From NCBI RefSeq assembly GCF_006715305.1, contig NZ_VFMY01000001.1:1426001-1490000 (forward strand): a stretch of DNA of 64,000 bases, written 5' to 3'. Position numbers and translations under genes: made by a program. Numbering within the stretch: the first letter of the stretch is position 1; each line of letters opens with the position of its first letter. Shown here one piece after another: positions 8,471-17,636 of the stretch. The notes beneath the pieces are model-generated. The model saw only the letters and a program-made list of their open reading frames with translations. It ran no database searches and was not told where the DNA came from. Source of the stretch: Arthrobacter sp. SLBN-100. Its GTDB lineage: Bacteria; Actinomycetota; Actinomycetes; Actinomycetales; Micrococcaceae.

Positions 8471-8504
8471 CCCGTGGCCACTGCCCCAGGGCGGTGGCCA
8501 CGGG
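8471..8504. terminator. Bidirectional hairpin terminator
   Basis: CCCGTGGCCACTGCCC at 8471-8486 pairs with GGGCGGTGGCCACGGG at 8489-8504 with one mismatch. It lies between convergent genes ending at 8446 (+) and 8508 (-). There is no long T tract. Confidence 0.7.
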
Positions 8505-8507
8505 CGT

Positions 8508-8846
8508 TTAAGCACCGGCGGGGTGCTTGGCCGGCTCTGCGACGGCATGGACCGCGGCGGCGGCTTCGCTCACTGCCTCAGCCGCCCCGACGTCGCGGGC
8601 GGTCACCTCTCCCCCGGCGTCATGCGATGTGTAGCGGAGGAATACCCTGTTGTACCGCCAGTCGAGGTCCGGGTGGTGGTTTTGTTCCTCGGCGAGGCGC
8701 CCGACGGCGGCAATCAGCTCAAGTGCGGCAGCGGACGTCGGCATTTTGTACACCGTCACGAGGGCGCCCTCGTGATGGCGCCAGTGCGGCAGGACGGCCA
8801 GGGCGTCCTCGAGCCGTTCGGGGGAAAGAACGTCTGTGGCGGCCAT
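8508..8846 (-). CDS. 4a-hydroxytetrahydrobiopterin dehydratase (pterin-4a-carbinolamine dehydratase)
   Basis: A 112-residue PCD/DCoH-fold enzyme that dehydrates 4a-hydroxytetrahydropterin to the quinonoid dihydropterin. The diagnostic motif EEQNHHPDLDWRYNRV carries the catalytic histidines. The frame is open to 8948, but ATG 8846 has AGAGGAG upstream and gives the family length. It starts 55 nt after thiG on the same strand, so it may ride on the thiamine transcript. A role in thiamine synthesis is not established; no aromatic amino-acid hydroxylase is seen nearby. Confidence 0.92.
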   Translation of the reverse strand: MAATDVLSPERLEDALAVLPHWRHHEGALVTVYKMPTSAAALELIAAVGRLAEEQNHHPDLDWRYNRVFLRYTSHDAGGEVTARDVGAAEAVSEAAAAVHAVAEPAKHPAGA

Positions 8847-8901
8847 GGCTGCTCCTCTTCGGTCGTACGCTGGCTGGACTGCCGCCGGTGCTCCGGACGG
8901 G

Positions 8902-9714
<813 letters not shown>

Positions 9715-9951
9715 TCAGCCTCCCTGCACTGCCGTGACGAGTTCAACCTCGTCGCCGTCCGCGAGCGCAGTGGCGAACCACTGGCTGCGCGGCACTACCT
9801 GGGCGTTGTGTGCCACGGCCACGCCGAGTTTCTGCCCGTCCGTGGCCTGGCCGTCCGGACCAAGGGGGCGGCCGGTGACCTGGCTGACGAGCAGGGTGAT
9901 GGAAGCACCGTCCGGCACCGGGTGCCGGGTTCCGTTCAAGGTGATATTCAT
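9715..9951 (-). CDS. thiS: Sulfur carrier protein ThiS
   Basis: A 78-residue ubiquitin-fold protein ending in the obligatory Gly-Gly (TAVQGG), which is adenylated and converted to a thiocarboxylate before giving sulfur to ThiG. It is slightly longer than typical ThiS because of an insertion around PLGPDGQATDGQK. Its ATG overlaps the thiO stop by 4 nt (ATGA), and thiG follows after 3 nt. The ThiF-rhodanese protein at 5877-7076 is the likely activator. Confidence 0.95.
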   Translation of the reverse strand: MNITLNGTRHPVPDGASITLLVSQVTGRPLGPDGQATDGQKLGVAVAHNAQVVPRSQWFATALADGDEVELVTAVQGG

Positions 9952-11327
9952 ACTGTTTCCTTTGTGGGCGGTTGGTGGCTAAGGCCGCCGCTGGCGGCGC
10001 GGGTAGCTGAGGCACTGGCAGTTGCGGCGCCGGAAAAGCGGGCAGGGCTGAAAGGCGCCCAGCGGGCGTCCTCGCGGCCGTCCATGAGGTCCCTGCAGAT
10101 GGCGGCTGCGGCCGGGGTCAGGAGGACCCCGTGGCGGAAGAACCCGGTGGCGATGATAAGGCCCGGAACGTGTCCGCCGGCCTGGCCCGCGCCGCCTCGA
10201 ACGGGTATCCGGCCCAGCAGCGGTGCGTTGTCCGGCGTTCCGGGACGGGCCCGGACGGTGCACTCCAGCAGTTCAAGTTCGGCGACGGCGGGAACCAGCA
10301 CCTGCGCGTCGCGGAGGAGCTGGTAGACGCCGCCGGCGGAAACTGCACCGGTTGCGGAGGGCGCGTCCTCGCGCTGGGTTGCCCCGATGACCACCGTGCC
10401 GTCCCGGCGGGGAACGATATACACCGGCACGCCATGCACCAGGCCCCGGACGGTGGACACCACCAGCGGCCGCAGATGCGGGGGCACTGCGAGCCGCAGG
10501 ATCTCCCCGAAGACGGGCCGCAACGGAAGATGCAGGCCTGCCGGGAGGGACCCCAGTTCTGCCGCGTGCAGCCCGTTCGCCACTACCGTTTCGCCGGCCA
10601 GCACGGTTCCCCCGCCGACCAACTGCACGCCGGCAACGGCGCCGTCCTGCCACAGCAGCGCAGCCGCTTTGTCCGGCACCGAGTAACCGTCGACGGCGCC
10701 GGCTGCTGCTGCGCCATCCTGTCTGGTTCCGCTGCGGGCAGCTTCGTCCCTGGTTCCGTTCACGCCGTGGCCGGCGAGCGCGCGCCGCAGGCAGTCCACC
10801 AGCAGCCGCGGGTCCACCTGGTGGTCAGCCGGGGTGTCCAGCGCGCAGGCGATGGCCGGGCTAAGCAGGGGCTCCCGTTTGCGGGCTTCGCGGACAGTGA
10901 GCGGTTCCACGGCGAGTCCGTTGGCCTGCTGCACCGCGCGCAGGTCCATCAGGGCACGGCGGTCGGCGGCGTCGGCACCCACGGCAAGGGTCGGCGTCGT
11001 GATGTATCCCGGATCAGCCCCTGACGCTTCGCGGAGGCCGGCCACGAAGGCGGGCCAGCGGGCCGACGCGTCCAGCATCAGCTCGAGGAGGTCCTCTTCC
11101 TGGTAGTGCAGCTCGCTGACCGGGGCCAGCATCCCGGCGGCCGCCCAGCTGGCCCCGGAACCCGGAGCGTCATCGATGACCACTACGGAACGTCCCGAGC
11201 GTTGCGCCTCCCAGGCAATGCCATGGCCGATCACTCCGCCGCCGATGACGGCGACATCGGCACGGATGGTGCCGACGGGCGGCGCGGATAGCGGTTCCAT
11301 TGCGCCCGGGTTCGATGGTGCGCCCAT
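9948..11327 (-). CDS. thiO: Glycine oxidase ThiO
   Basis: A 459-residue FAD amine oxidase that oxidises glycine to dehydroglycine for thiazole synthesis. The N-terminal FAD motif is ADVAVIGGGVIGHGIAWEAQ, followed by GASWAAAGMLAPVSE. The C-terminal block GLIIATGFFRHGVLLTPAAA closes the FAD site. It has a longer middle part (GTRDEAARSGTRQDGAAAAG) than Bacillus ThiO. AAGGAG lies 6 nt before the ATG, directly after the TPP aptamer. It is the first gene of the riboswitch-controlled operon and overlaps thiS by 4 nt. Confidence 0.95.
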   Translation of the reverse strand: MGAPSNPGAMEPLSAPPVGTIRADVAVIGGGVIGHGIAWEAQRSGRSVVVIDDAPGSGASWAAAGMLAPVSELHYQEEDLLELMLDASARWPAFVAGLREASGADPGYITTPTLAVGADAADRRALMDLRAVQQANGLAVEPLTVREARKREPLLSPAIACALDTPADHQVDPRLLVDCLRRALAGHGVNGTRDEAARSGTRQDGAAAAGAVDGYSVPDKAAALLWQDGAVAGVQLVGGGTVLAGETVVANGLHAAELGSLPAGLHLPLRPVFGEILRLAVPPHLRPLVVSTVRGLVHGVPVYIVPRRDGTVVIGATQREDAPSATGAVSAGGVYQLLRDAQVLVPAVAELELLECTVRARPGTPDNAPLLGRIPVRGGAGQAGGHVPGLIIATGFFRHGVLLTPAAAAICRDLMDGREDARWAPFSPARFSGAATASASATRAASGGLSHQPPTKETV

Positions 11328-11336
11328 GTGTCTCCT

Positions 11337-11432
11337 TCCCTACGCCGGTATTAGCCGGATCAGGTCAAGCGGTCGGCTCTGACGCCCTCTCAGCCCGGCG
11401 CTTTGTGACAGCTGCCGCGGGCTCCCGCAGTA
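11337..11432 (-). promoter_or_regulatory. TPP riboswitch (THI element)
   Basis: On the minus strand the leader reads GGGAGCCC, then GGGCTGAGAGGG, then CTTGACCTGATCCGGCTAAT and ACCGGCGTAGGGA, the nearly invariant core of the thiamine-pyrophosphate aptamer. It lies immediately before thiO and its ribosome site GGGAAGGAG, so TPP probably blocks translation initiation. A TACACT -10 box at 11445-11440 places the RNA start next to the aptamer. Confidence 0.97.
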
Positions 11433-11452
11433 CGAGGCAAGTGTAGAGGAAC

Positions 11453-11465
11453 TAGGCTTGCCCCC
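11453..11465 (+). promoter_or_regulatory. thiE promoter, probably leaderless
   Basis: TAGGCT at 11453-11458 ends 7 nt before the thiE ATG. The transcript would begin at or just before the ATG, leaving no room for a riboswitch on this strand. Confidence 0.6.
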
Positions 11466-12203
11466 ATGAATGTGTCCCACACTCCAGCCGCCGCCACCGA
11501 TGTCCTGAGCACCACCAAGATCAGCAACGGTCTGAGCACAGCGCGCCTGTACCTCTGCACGGACGCCCGGAAGGACCGCGGCGATTTCGAACAGTTCGTG
11601 GATGCGGCGTTTGCCGGCGGCGTGGACATCATCCAGCTCCGGGACAAAACCATCGAGGCCGCCGAGGAGTTGGAACTGCTGGCCGTCCTGAAGGAAACGG
11701 CGGAGCGGCACGGCCGGCTGTGGGCCGTCAACGACCGGGCCGACATCGCAGTGCTGTCCGGGGCCCCGGTATTCCACGTCGGCCAGAAGGACCTCCCCCT
11801 GGCCGCCGCGCGGACCCTGCTCAACGGCAACGCGGCCATCGGCCTGTCAAGCCACACTCCCGGGCAAGTGGACGCGGCCCTCGCGGCGGCCGCCGGGCCG
11901 GCGGGGCTGGACTACTTCTGCGTGGGCCCGGTGTGGGCAACGCCCACCAAACCGGGGCGGGCCGCCGTGGGGCTTGAGCTGGTGAAGTACGCCGCCGGGG
12001 CTGCGCGTGCCTCAGGGCAGGAAGGACAGTCCGACGGCGGTGTCCCCTGGTTTGCGATCGGCGGCATCGGCCACGGCAACGTGGAGCAGGTAGTGGAAGC
12101 AGGCGCCCGCCGGATCGTGGTGGTCCGGGCCATCACCGAAGCCGAGGACCCCGCAGCCGCCGCCGCTTCGCTCCTTGCCGCCTTGGATGCACCCGGTTCC
12201 TGA
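11466..12203 (+). CDS. thiE: Thiamine-phosphate synthase
   Basis: A 245-residue TIM barrel that couples hydroxymethylpyrimidine pyrophosphate with thiazole phosphate. Conserved blocks are [77 protein letters not shown], and [25 protein letters not shown]. About 30 extra N-terminal residues precede the fold; a later start is possible, but the -10 box supports ATG 11466. It is divergent from thiO and outside the riboswitch transcript. Confidence 0.95.
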   Translation: MNVSHTPAAATDVLSTTKISNGLSTARLYLCTDARKDRGDFEQFVDAAFAGGVDIIQLRDKTIEAAEELELLAVLKETAERHGRLWAVNDRADIAVLSGAPVFHVGQKDLPLAAARTLLNGNAAIGLSSHTPGQVDAALAAAAGPAGLDYFCVGPVWATPTKPGRAAVGLELVKYAAGAARASGQEGQSDGGVPWFAIGGIGHGNVEQVVEAGARRIVVVRAITEAEDPAAAAASLLAALDAPGS

Positions 12204-12274
12204 CCCTCGTTACGCGGCGCATTACCCTTTGCCGCTCACCGCCCGGGTGCCTGCATTATCGCCGGAATTCGAGC

Positions 12275-12287
12275 TAGGCTGATTTTC
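12275..12287 (+). promoter_or_regulatory. RNB gene promoter, probably leaderless
   Basis: TAGGCT at 12275-12280 is followed by 7 nt and then the GTG start at 12288. No Shine-Dalgarno is present. Confidence 0.55.
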
Positions 12288-13799
12288 GTGTCACACCATC
12301 GGCTGGCTCCCAACGTCCACGAGCACAAGAACGCGCTAGAGGCGGCGCTCGGTGCTCTGCGGGCCGAGCTGGAGCTGCCGGCGGCCTACCCCGATGATGC
12401 CGTGGCCGACGCCAAAGCAGCCGTGGAATCCCTGCAGCTCCCCGCCTACGACCTGACTGCCGTCGAGTTCGTCACCATCGATCCCGCGTCCTCCACCGAC
12501 CTGGACCAGGCACTGTTCATAGAGCCCGACGCCGACGGGTACCACGTGCTCTACGCCATCGCGGACGTGCCCGCATTCGTGACCCCCGGCGGGCCTTTGG
12601 ATGCGGAAACACGCCGCCGCGGGCAGACGTTCTACGCCCCCGACGGGCGGATCCCGCTGCATCCGGAAATCATCAGCGAACAGGCCGGCAGCCTCCTTCC
12701 TGGCCAGGACTGCTCTGCGTTCGTCTGGGATTTCCACCTCGACAACGCCGCCGAGGTCAGGTCCGCTGCCGTCAGGCGGGCGCGTATCCGCAGCCGGGCC
12801 AAGCTCAGCTACAAAGGCGCCCAGGCGCAACTCGACGACGGCACGGCCCCGCCGGTGCTGCGGCTCCTTAGAGAGGTGGGGCTCAAGCGTGTGGAGCTGG
12901 AGCGGGCCCGCGGCGGCGCCAGCCTGAACATGCCCGACCAGGAGATCGTCCAGCTGCCGGACGGCGGCTACCGGATTGACGCTGCTCCCCAGCTTCCCGT
13001 GGAGGACTGGAACGCGCAGATCTCGTTGATGACCGGAATGGCGGCCGCCCGGCTCATGCTCACGGGGAAGGTCGGCATCCTGCGCACCATGCCGTCCCCG
13101 GATGAGCGCTCCCTGAACCATTTCCGGCTGCAGACTGAAGCCCTGGGCAAGCCCTGGGACGGCGAAGTCAGTTACGGGGAATACCTGCGCAGCCTGGACC
13201 CAACGGATCCCCGCCAGCTGGCCATCATGCACTCCGCCGGCATGCTGTTCCGCGGCGCCGCCTACACGGCCTTTGACGGATCAGTGCCGGAAGACGGCGT
13301 CCAGTCCGCCATCGGCGCCGCCTACGCGCATACCACTGCGCCGTTGCGCCGCCTGGTGGACCGCTTTGTCCTGGTCATCTGCGAGGCCTTGAGCAACGGC
13401 GGGAAGGTGCCGGGCTGGGCACGGGAAGCCCTGCCAACTTTGCCGGAGATCATGGCGGGATCGGACCAGTTGGCGTCACGGATGGAGCGGATGGCCCTGG
13501 ACACGGTGGAGGCTGCGCTGCTGGTCAACCACGTGGGCCAGGAGTTCGAAGCGATCGTTATTTCTGGGTCGAAGCCGCAAAACGGCAAAAACGGGAACGG
13601 CAACGGGAAGAACGGGAACGGCAAGAACGGGAACGGCAACGGGAACGGCGGTTCGGGGATCATCCAGATCCCGGACCCCGCCGTGACGGCCCGCTGCGCC
13701 GGTGAGCTGGAGCCCGGAACCAAGGTCCGGGTGCGCCTGGTCTCTTCGGATATCGCAACACGCGAAGTCCATTTCGAGCTGGTGCCATCTGCCCCCTGA
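12288..13799 (+). CDS. RNB-domain ribonuclease (RNase II/R family)
   Basis: 503 residues. A central RNB exonuclease domain begins near FVTIDPASSTDLDQALFIE, whose clustered Asp residues bind Mg, and continues with YAIADVPAFV, TRRRGQTFYAPDGRIPLHP, and HTTAPLRRLVDRF. It should degrade RNA 3' to 5'. Unlike classic RNase II or R it lacks recognisable N-terminal cold-shock domains, and only a short beta-rich segment (TKVRVRLVSSDIATREVHFEL) remains after the RNB domain. Between them lies a repetitive Asn-Gly-Lys tract (about residues 427-450). It is a standalone gene between thiE and the DEAD-box helicase; a shared RNA-decay role with the helicase is only suggested by position. Confidence 0.92.
   Translation: MSHHRLAPNVHEHKNALEAALGALRAELELPAAYPDDAVADAKAAVESLQLPAYDLTAVEFVTIDPASSTDLDQALFIEPDADGYHVLYAIADVPAFVTPGGPLDAETRRRGQTFYAPDGRIPLHPEIISEQAGSLLPGQDCSAFVWDFHLDNAAEVRSAAVRRARIRSRAKLSYKGAQAQLDDGTAPPVLRLLREVGLKRVELERARGGASLNMPDQEIVQLPDGGYRIDAAPQLPVEDWNAQISLMTGMAAARLMLTGKVGILRTMPSPDERSLNHFRLQTEALGKPWDGEVSYGEYLRSLDPTDPRQLAIMHSAGMLFRGAAYTAFDGSVPEDGVQSAIGAAYAHTTAPLRRLVDRFVLVICEALSNGGKVPGWAREALPTLPEIMAGSDQLASRMERMALDTVEAALLVNHVGQEFEAIVISGSKPQNGKNGNGNGKNGNGKNGNGNGNGGSGIIQIPDPAVTARCAGELEPGTKVRVRLVSSDIATREVHFELVPSAP
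13574..13656 (+). repeat. In-frame NGK/NGN repeat tract within the RNB gene
   Basis: Iterated AACGGGAACGGC-like units encode alternating Asn-Gly with Lys (KNGNGNGKNGNG...). The unit is about 6-12 nt and prone to slippage, so length should vary among strains. It sits between the nuclease core and the C-terminal beta segment. Confidence 0.85.
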
Positions 13800-13843
13800 A
13801 GGGCCGGAAGGCGCCGGAAGCCGGTATTTCGGCTCCCTGCGGC

Positions 13844-14079
13844 TAGACTGAAGAAGTAGAAATGGATGCCCGGTCGTTGATTTCCTTGATTTGAAACCAA
13901 CAAGCCCGCCCCTACGCGATCTTGAGATTTACCCGCTGGTCCCCAGTGCCAGCATTTAGATAGCCCGCGATCGGCTTCCACTGGAATTGCGTGCGCGCCC
14001 GAGCGTGCTCCGGAACCGCCTTGCGGCAGGCCCGTTGAGCAGGCAGCGCCATTGCCCAAATGAATAAGGAAACTCCCCA
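13844..14079 (+). promoter_or_regulatory. Long leader of the DEAD-box gene with a 10-codon leader ORF
   Basis: The 280-bp gap before the helicase holds a TAGACT -10 box (13844-13849). A start near 13856 gives a leader of about 220 nt. Its first ATG (13862-13864) opens a mini-ORF, MDARSLISLI, ending at 13894. The rest is GC-rich with short stems (for example CCGCCTTGCGG near 14020). I see no other gene in the gap. Regulation by cold or ribosome stalling is a guess. Confidence 0.45.
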
Positions 14080-15771
14080 GTGAGTGAATTGCATACCCAC
14101 CAGCTTCTGACCGACGAGTCCGGCACCGAAACCATCGAGCCCGAAGAGACCATCATCTCGGACGAGAAGCCCCACGAGATTGCGGAAAAATCCTTCGCGG
14201 ACTACAACGTGCGCGCCGATATCGTGGAATCCCTGGCCGACGCCGGGATCACCCACCCCTTCCCCATCCAGGCCATGACCCTGCCGGTAGCCCTGTCCGG
14301 CCACGACATCATCGGCCAGGCCAAGACCGGTACCGGCAAGACCCTCGGTTTCGGCATCCCCGCCCTCCAGCGCGTGGTGGGCCAGGACGATCCCGGCTAC
14401 GAAAAGCTCGCGGTCCCCGGCGCGCCGCAGGCCCTGGTCATTGTTCCCACCCGCGAACTCGCGGTGCAGGTGGCCAATGATCTGCAAACGGCTTCCCGCA
14501 AGCGGAACGCGCGCATCGCCACCATTTATGGCGGCCGTGCCTATGAGCCCCAGGTGGAAGCCCTGAAGAAGGGCGTGGAGGTTGTGGTGGGCACCCCCGG
14601 CCGCCTCATCGACCTCTTCAAGCAGAAGCACCTGAGCTTGAAGAACGTCAAAATCGTCATCCTGGATGAGGCGGACGAGATGCTGGACCTCGGCTTCCTG
14701 CCGGACGTCGAAACCCTCATCGCCGCGACGCCGGCGGTGCGCCAGACCCTGCTGTTCTCCGCCACCATGCCCGGTCCGGTCATCGCGATGGCCCGCCGCT
14801 ACATGACGCAGCCCACCCACATCCGCGCCGCGGACCCGGAGGATGAAGGCCTGACGAAGCGCGACATCCGCCAGCTGATCTACCGCGCCCACAGCATGGA
14901 CAAGATCGAGGTGGTGGCCCGCATCCTCCAGGCCAAGGGCCGCGGACGCACCATCATCTTCACCAAAACCAAGCGCACCGCCGCCAAGGTGGCCGAGGAG
15001 CTGGTGGACCGCGGGTTCGCCGCCGCCGCCATCCACGGCGATCTGGGCCAGGGCGCCCGCGAGCAGGCACTTCGGGCTTTCCGCAACAACAAGGTGGACG
15101 TCCTCGTGGCAACCGACGTCGCCGCCCGCGGCATCGACGTCGAGGATGTCACCCACGTCATCAACTACCAGTGCGTGGAAGACGAGAAGATCTACCTGCA
15201 CCGCGTCGGCCGCACCGGCCGCGCCGGCAACAAGGGCACTGCCGTCACCTTCGTGGACTGGGACGACATGCCGCGCTGGGGACTGATCAACAAGGCGCTG
15301 GGCCTGAGCGTGCCGGAGCCCATCGAGACGTACTCCTCCTCACCGCACCTCTACGAGGACCTCGACATTCCCGCAGGCACCAAGGGCCGGCTGCCGCGCG
15401 ACAAGCGCACCCTCGCCGGGGTTGACGCCGAGGTCCTTGAAGACCTGGGTGAAACCGGCAAAAAGAACAGCCGCAGCGGCCGCGACGGGAGTCCCTCCCG
15501 CGACCGCGACCGCGACGGCCGGGGGCGCGAAAGCCGGGGCGGAAAGCGCGACGGCGGCCGCAGCGGTGACTCCGCAAACCGCACAGGCGAGCGCCGCCGT
15601 CGTTCATCCGATTCCGCTGCCGCCCCCGGAGCCGCCGCCGGCGATACCCCCGCCACGACTGAAACGGAACAGCCCTCGCGTACCCGGCGCCCGCGGACGC
15701 GGACCCGCCGCCGCAACGGTGAGGTAGTGGCCGGCGAGCATACCGCACAGCCTGGCAGCAGCGAGGCCTAA
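14080..15771 (+). CDS. DEAD-box ATP-dependent RNA helicase
   Basis: 563 residues with every core motif in order: Q motif FPIQ (61-64), Walker A AKTGTGKT (81-88), PTRELA, GG, TPGR, DEAD in ILDEADEMLDLGF, SAT, then helicase domain 2 with IIFTKTKRTA, ATDVAARGIDV and HRVGRTGRAG. An Arg/Asp/Gly-rich disordered tail (from about residue 465) ends in TRRPRTRTRRR and should bind RNA, as in DeaD/CshA-type cold-shock and ribosome-assembly helicases. It starts with GTG. An orphan DNA methyltransferase starts 8 nt after its stop, so the two are probably co-transcribed. Confidence 0.96.
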   Translation: MSELHTHQLLTDESGTETIEPEETIISDEKPHEIAEKSFADYNVRADIVESLADAGITHPFPIQAMTLPVALSGHDIIGQAKTGTGKTLGFGIPALQRVVGQDDPGYEKLAVPGAPQALVIVPTRELAVQVANDLQTASRKRNARIATIYGGRAYEPQVEALKKGVEVVVGTPGRLIDLFKQKHLSLKNVKIVILDEADEMLDLGFLPDVETLIAATPAVRQTLLFSATMPGPVIAMARRYMTQPTHIRAADPEDEGLTKRDIRQLIYRAHSMDKIEVVARILQAKGRGRTIIFTKTKRTAAKVAEELVDRGFAAAAIHGDLGQGAREQALRAFRNNKVDVLVATDVAARGIDVEDVTHVINYQCVEDEKIYLHRVGRTGRAGNKGTAVTFVDWDDMPRWGLINKALGLSVPEPIETYSSSPHLYEDLDIPAGTKGRLPRDKRTLAGVDAEVLEDLGETGKKNSRSGRDGSPSRDRDRDGRGRESRGGKRDGGRSGDSANRTGERRRRSSDSAAAPGAAAGDTPATTETEQPSRTRRPRTRTRRRNGEVVAGEHTAQPGSSEA

Positions 15772-15779
15772 TACTCTTC

Positions 15780-16652
15780 ATGACTGACACCGTCTGGGCG
15801 CCGGACGGCAGCAGCCTGGTGGTTCACGCGGACAACGCGGAGTTCCTCCCCTCGCTGCCGGACGGCGCCTTCACACTGATTTACGTGGATCCGCCGTTCA
15901 ATACCGGCCGGCCCCAGCAGCGCCAGCAGACCACCATGGTGGCCAACGCTGACGGTACCGGCGACCGCTTCGGGTTCAAGGGGCGCTCCTACGACACGAT
16001 CAAGGGCGCGCTGCACCGCTACGACGATGCATTCAGCGATTACTGGTCGTTCCTTGAGCCGCGGCTTGTTGAGGCGTGGCGCCTGCTGGCCGAGGACGGG
16101 ACGCTGTACCTGCACCTGGACTACCGTGAGGTGCACTATGCCAAGGTGATGCTGGATGCGATCTTCGGCCGCGAGTGCTTTTTGAACGAGATCATCTGGG
16201 CGTACGACTACGGCGCCCGGGCCAAGAACCGCTGGCCCACCAAGCACGACAATATCCTCGTGTATGTCAAAAACCCGGCAAAATACCACTTCGACAGTGC
16301 CGAGGTGGACCGGGAACCCTACATGGCACCCGGTTTGGTCACCCCCGCTAAACGCGAACTGGGCAAGCTGCCCACGGACGTCTGGTGGCATACCATTGTT
16401 TCGCCCACCGGCAAGGAAAAAACGGGCTACCCCACGCAGAAGCCGGAGGGCCTGGTCCGCCGGGTGGTGGCTGCCTCAAGCCGGCCCGGTGACTGGTGCC
16501 TGGACTTCTTCGCCGGTTCAGGAACGCTGGGGGCCGTCTCCGCGAAGCTCGGGCGGAAGTTTGTATGCGTGGACCAGAACCAGCCCGCGATCGACATCAT
16601 GGCCAAGCGCCTGGGTGCGCACGCCGAGTTCACGTCCTTCCCACCCAACTAA
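15780..16652 (+). CDS. Orphan site-specific DNA methyltransferase (DPPF, beta-type motif order)
   Basis: A 290-residue Rossmann methyltransferase that should methylate an exocyclic amino group (adenine N6 or cytosine N4). The catalytic motif IV DPPFNTG is at residues 37-43, and the SAM motif I FAGSGTLGA comes near residue 242, with the target-recognition region between them: the beta class, as in CcrM. GYPTQKPEGLVRRVV precedes motif I as usual. There is no restriction gene nearby. It sits 8 nt behind a DEAD-box helicase in an otherwise core region, so it looks resident rather than recently acquired. The recognised sequence cannot be deduced. Confidence 0.9.
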   Translation: MTDTVWAPDGSSLVVHADNAEFLPSLPDGAFTLIYVDPPFNTGRPQQRQQTTMVANADGTGDRFGFKGRSYDTIKGALHRYDDAFSDYWSFLEPRLVEAWRLLAEDGTLYLHLDYREVHYAKVMLDAIFGRECFLNEIIWAYDYGARAKNRWPTKHDNILVYVKNPAKYHFDSAEVDREPYMAPGLVTPAKRELGKLPTDVWWHTIVSPTGKEKTGYPTQKPEGLVRRVVAASSRPGDWCLDFFAGSGTLGAVSAKLGRKFVCVDQNQPAIDIMAKRLGAHAEFTSFPPN

Positions 16653-16653
16653 G

Positions 16654-16685
16654 AGCCTTTGTGCCCCTTGCAGGGCACAAAGGCT
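16654..16685. terminator. Bidirectional terminator, 13-bp perfect stem
   Basis: AGCCTTTGTGCCC (16654-16666) pairs exactly with GGGCACAAAGGCT (16673-16685) over a 6-nt loop. It lies between the convergent methyltransferase and PHP genes. Confidence 0.8.
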
Positions 16686-16707
16686 ACTCACTTGAGAAGG
16701 GCGGGGG

Positions 16708-17556
16708 TCAGGGTCGGACCACCGGGGTCCCGGTTCCGAGTTCCTCAATCCGGGCCAGGACCTCAGGCGTGGTGAGGTTTTCGCCGAGCAGGTTCGGTTT
16801 GCCTGTCCCGTGGTAATCCGAGGATCCGGTGATCAGCAGGTCGTGCTTCGCGGCGAGCCGGCGCAGGAATATGCGGCCTTCCTCCGGGTTGTCGCGGTGG
16901 TTGATCTCCAGGCCGGCCAGCCCGGCGTCGATCATCTCCTGGTAGACACGCTCGCCCACTATCCGGCCGCGTGAGGATGCCACCGGGTGGGCAAACACGG
17001 GGACGCCGCCGGCAGCCACCACAAGTTCGACGGCGAGGGCCGGGTCCGGCGCGTAATGCTGGATGAAGTAGCGGGACCGGGAGGTGAGGATGGAGGCAAA
17101 CGCCTCGGAACGGTCCTCCACCACGCCGGCGGCCACCAGGGCGTCGGCGATGTGCGGGCGGCCCAGGGTGGCACCTGGCGCCACATGGTGGATGACGTCG
17201 TCCCACGTCAGCGGATAGTCCTCCGCCAAGAGCGTGACCATCCGCTCGGCACGCGTATGCCGGGCATCCTTGGCCTTGGTAATTTCCTCCAGCAGCCCGG
17301 GATGTTCGGGATCATGCAGATAACTCAGGAGATGGACGCTGATCCCCTGCTCCGTCCGGCACGAAACCTCCATGCCGGGCACCAAGGCAATGCCGTGCTC
17401 CACTGCAGCAGCCGTGGCCTCCGCCCAGCCCGCAGTGGAGTCATGGTCGGTGAGCGCCACGACGTCCAGCCCGGCACGGGCAGCGGATGCCATCACGTCG
17501 GCAGGTTTTTCCGTGCCGTCGGAAACATTGGAGTGGGCATGCAGGTCAATCCTCAC
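16708..17556 (-). CDS. PHP-domain phosphoesterase (YciV/TrpH-like)
   Basis: A 282-residue polymerase-and-histidinol-phosphatase fold protein. Metal ligands are DLHAHSNVSDG at residues 3-13, LTDHDSTAGW, and C-terminal SSDYHGTGKP. The family includes 3',5'-nucleoside bisphosphate phosphatase / 5'-3' RNase AM; that activity is the best guess. The GTG start lies 6 nt after a TAGGCT box, indicating a leaderless mRNA. It is divergent from the aminopeptidase gene. Confidence 0.9.
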   Translation of the reverse strand: MRIDLHAHSNVSDGTEKPADVMASAARAGLDVVALTDHDSTAGWAEATAAAVEHGIALVPGMEVSCRTEQGISVHLLSYLHDPEHPGLLEEITKAKDARHTRAERMVTLLAEDYPLTWDDVIHHVAPGATLGRPHIADALVAAGVVEDRSEAFASILTSRSRYFIQHYAPDPALAVELVVAAGGVPVFAHPVASSRGRIVGERVYQEMIDAGLAGLEINHRDNPEEGRIFLRRLAAKHDLLITGSSDYHGTGKPNLLGENLTTPEVLARIEELGTGTPVVRP

Positions 17557-17568
17557 CTGCCCAGCCTA
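17557..17568 (-). promoter_or_regulatory. PHP gene promoter, probably leaderless
   Basis: Minus-strand TAGGCT at 17568-17563 followed by 6 nt (GGGCAG) and the GTG start at 17556. Confidence 0.6.
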
Positions 17569-17636
17569 GTTGACCCCGGCTCCCTTGTTCATGCAGGTAT
17601 TCGCACAAGGCTTCATGCTGGTGAGACGATGGTGCC

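Noticed and set aside
16654..16685. Operator or attachment site
   Set aside because: The 13-bp stem is located between two convergent stops, where a bidirectional terminator is expected; several equal structures occur at other convergent junctions here.
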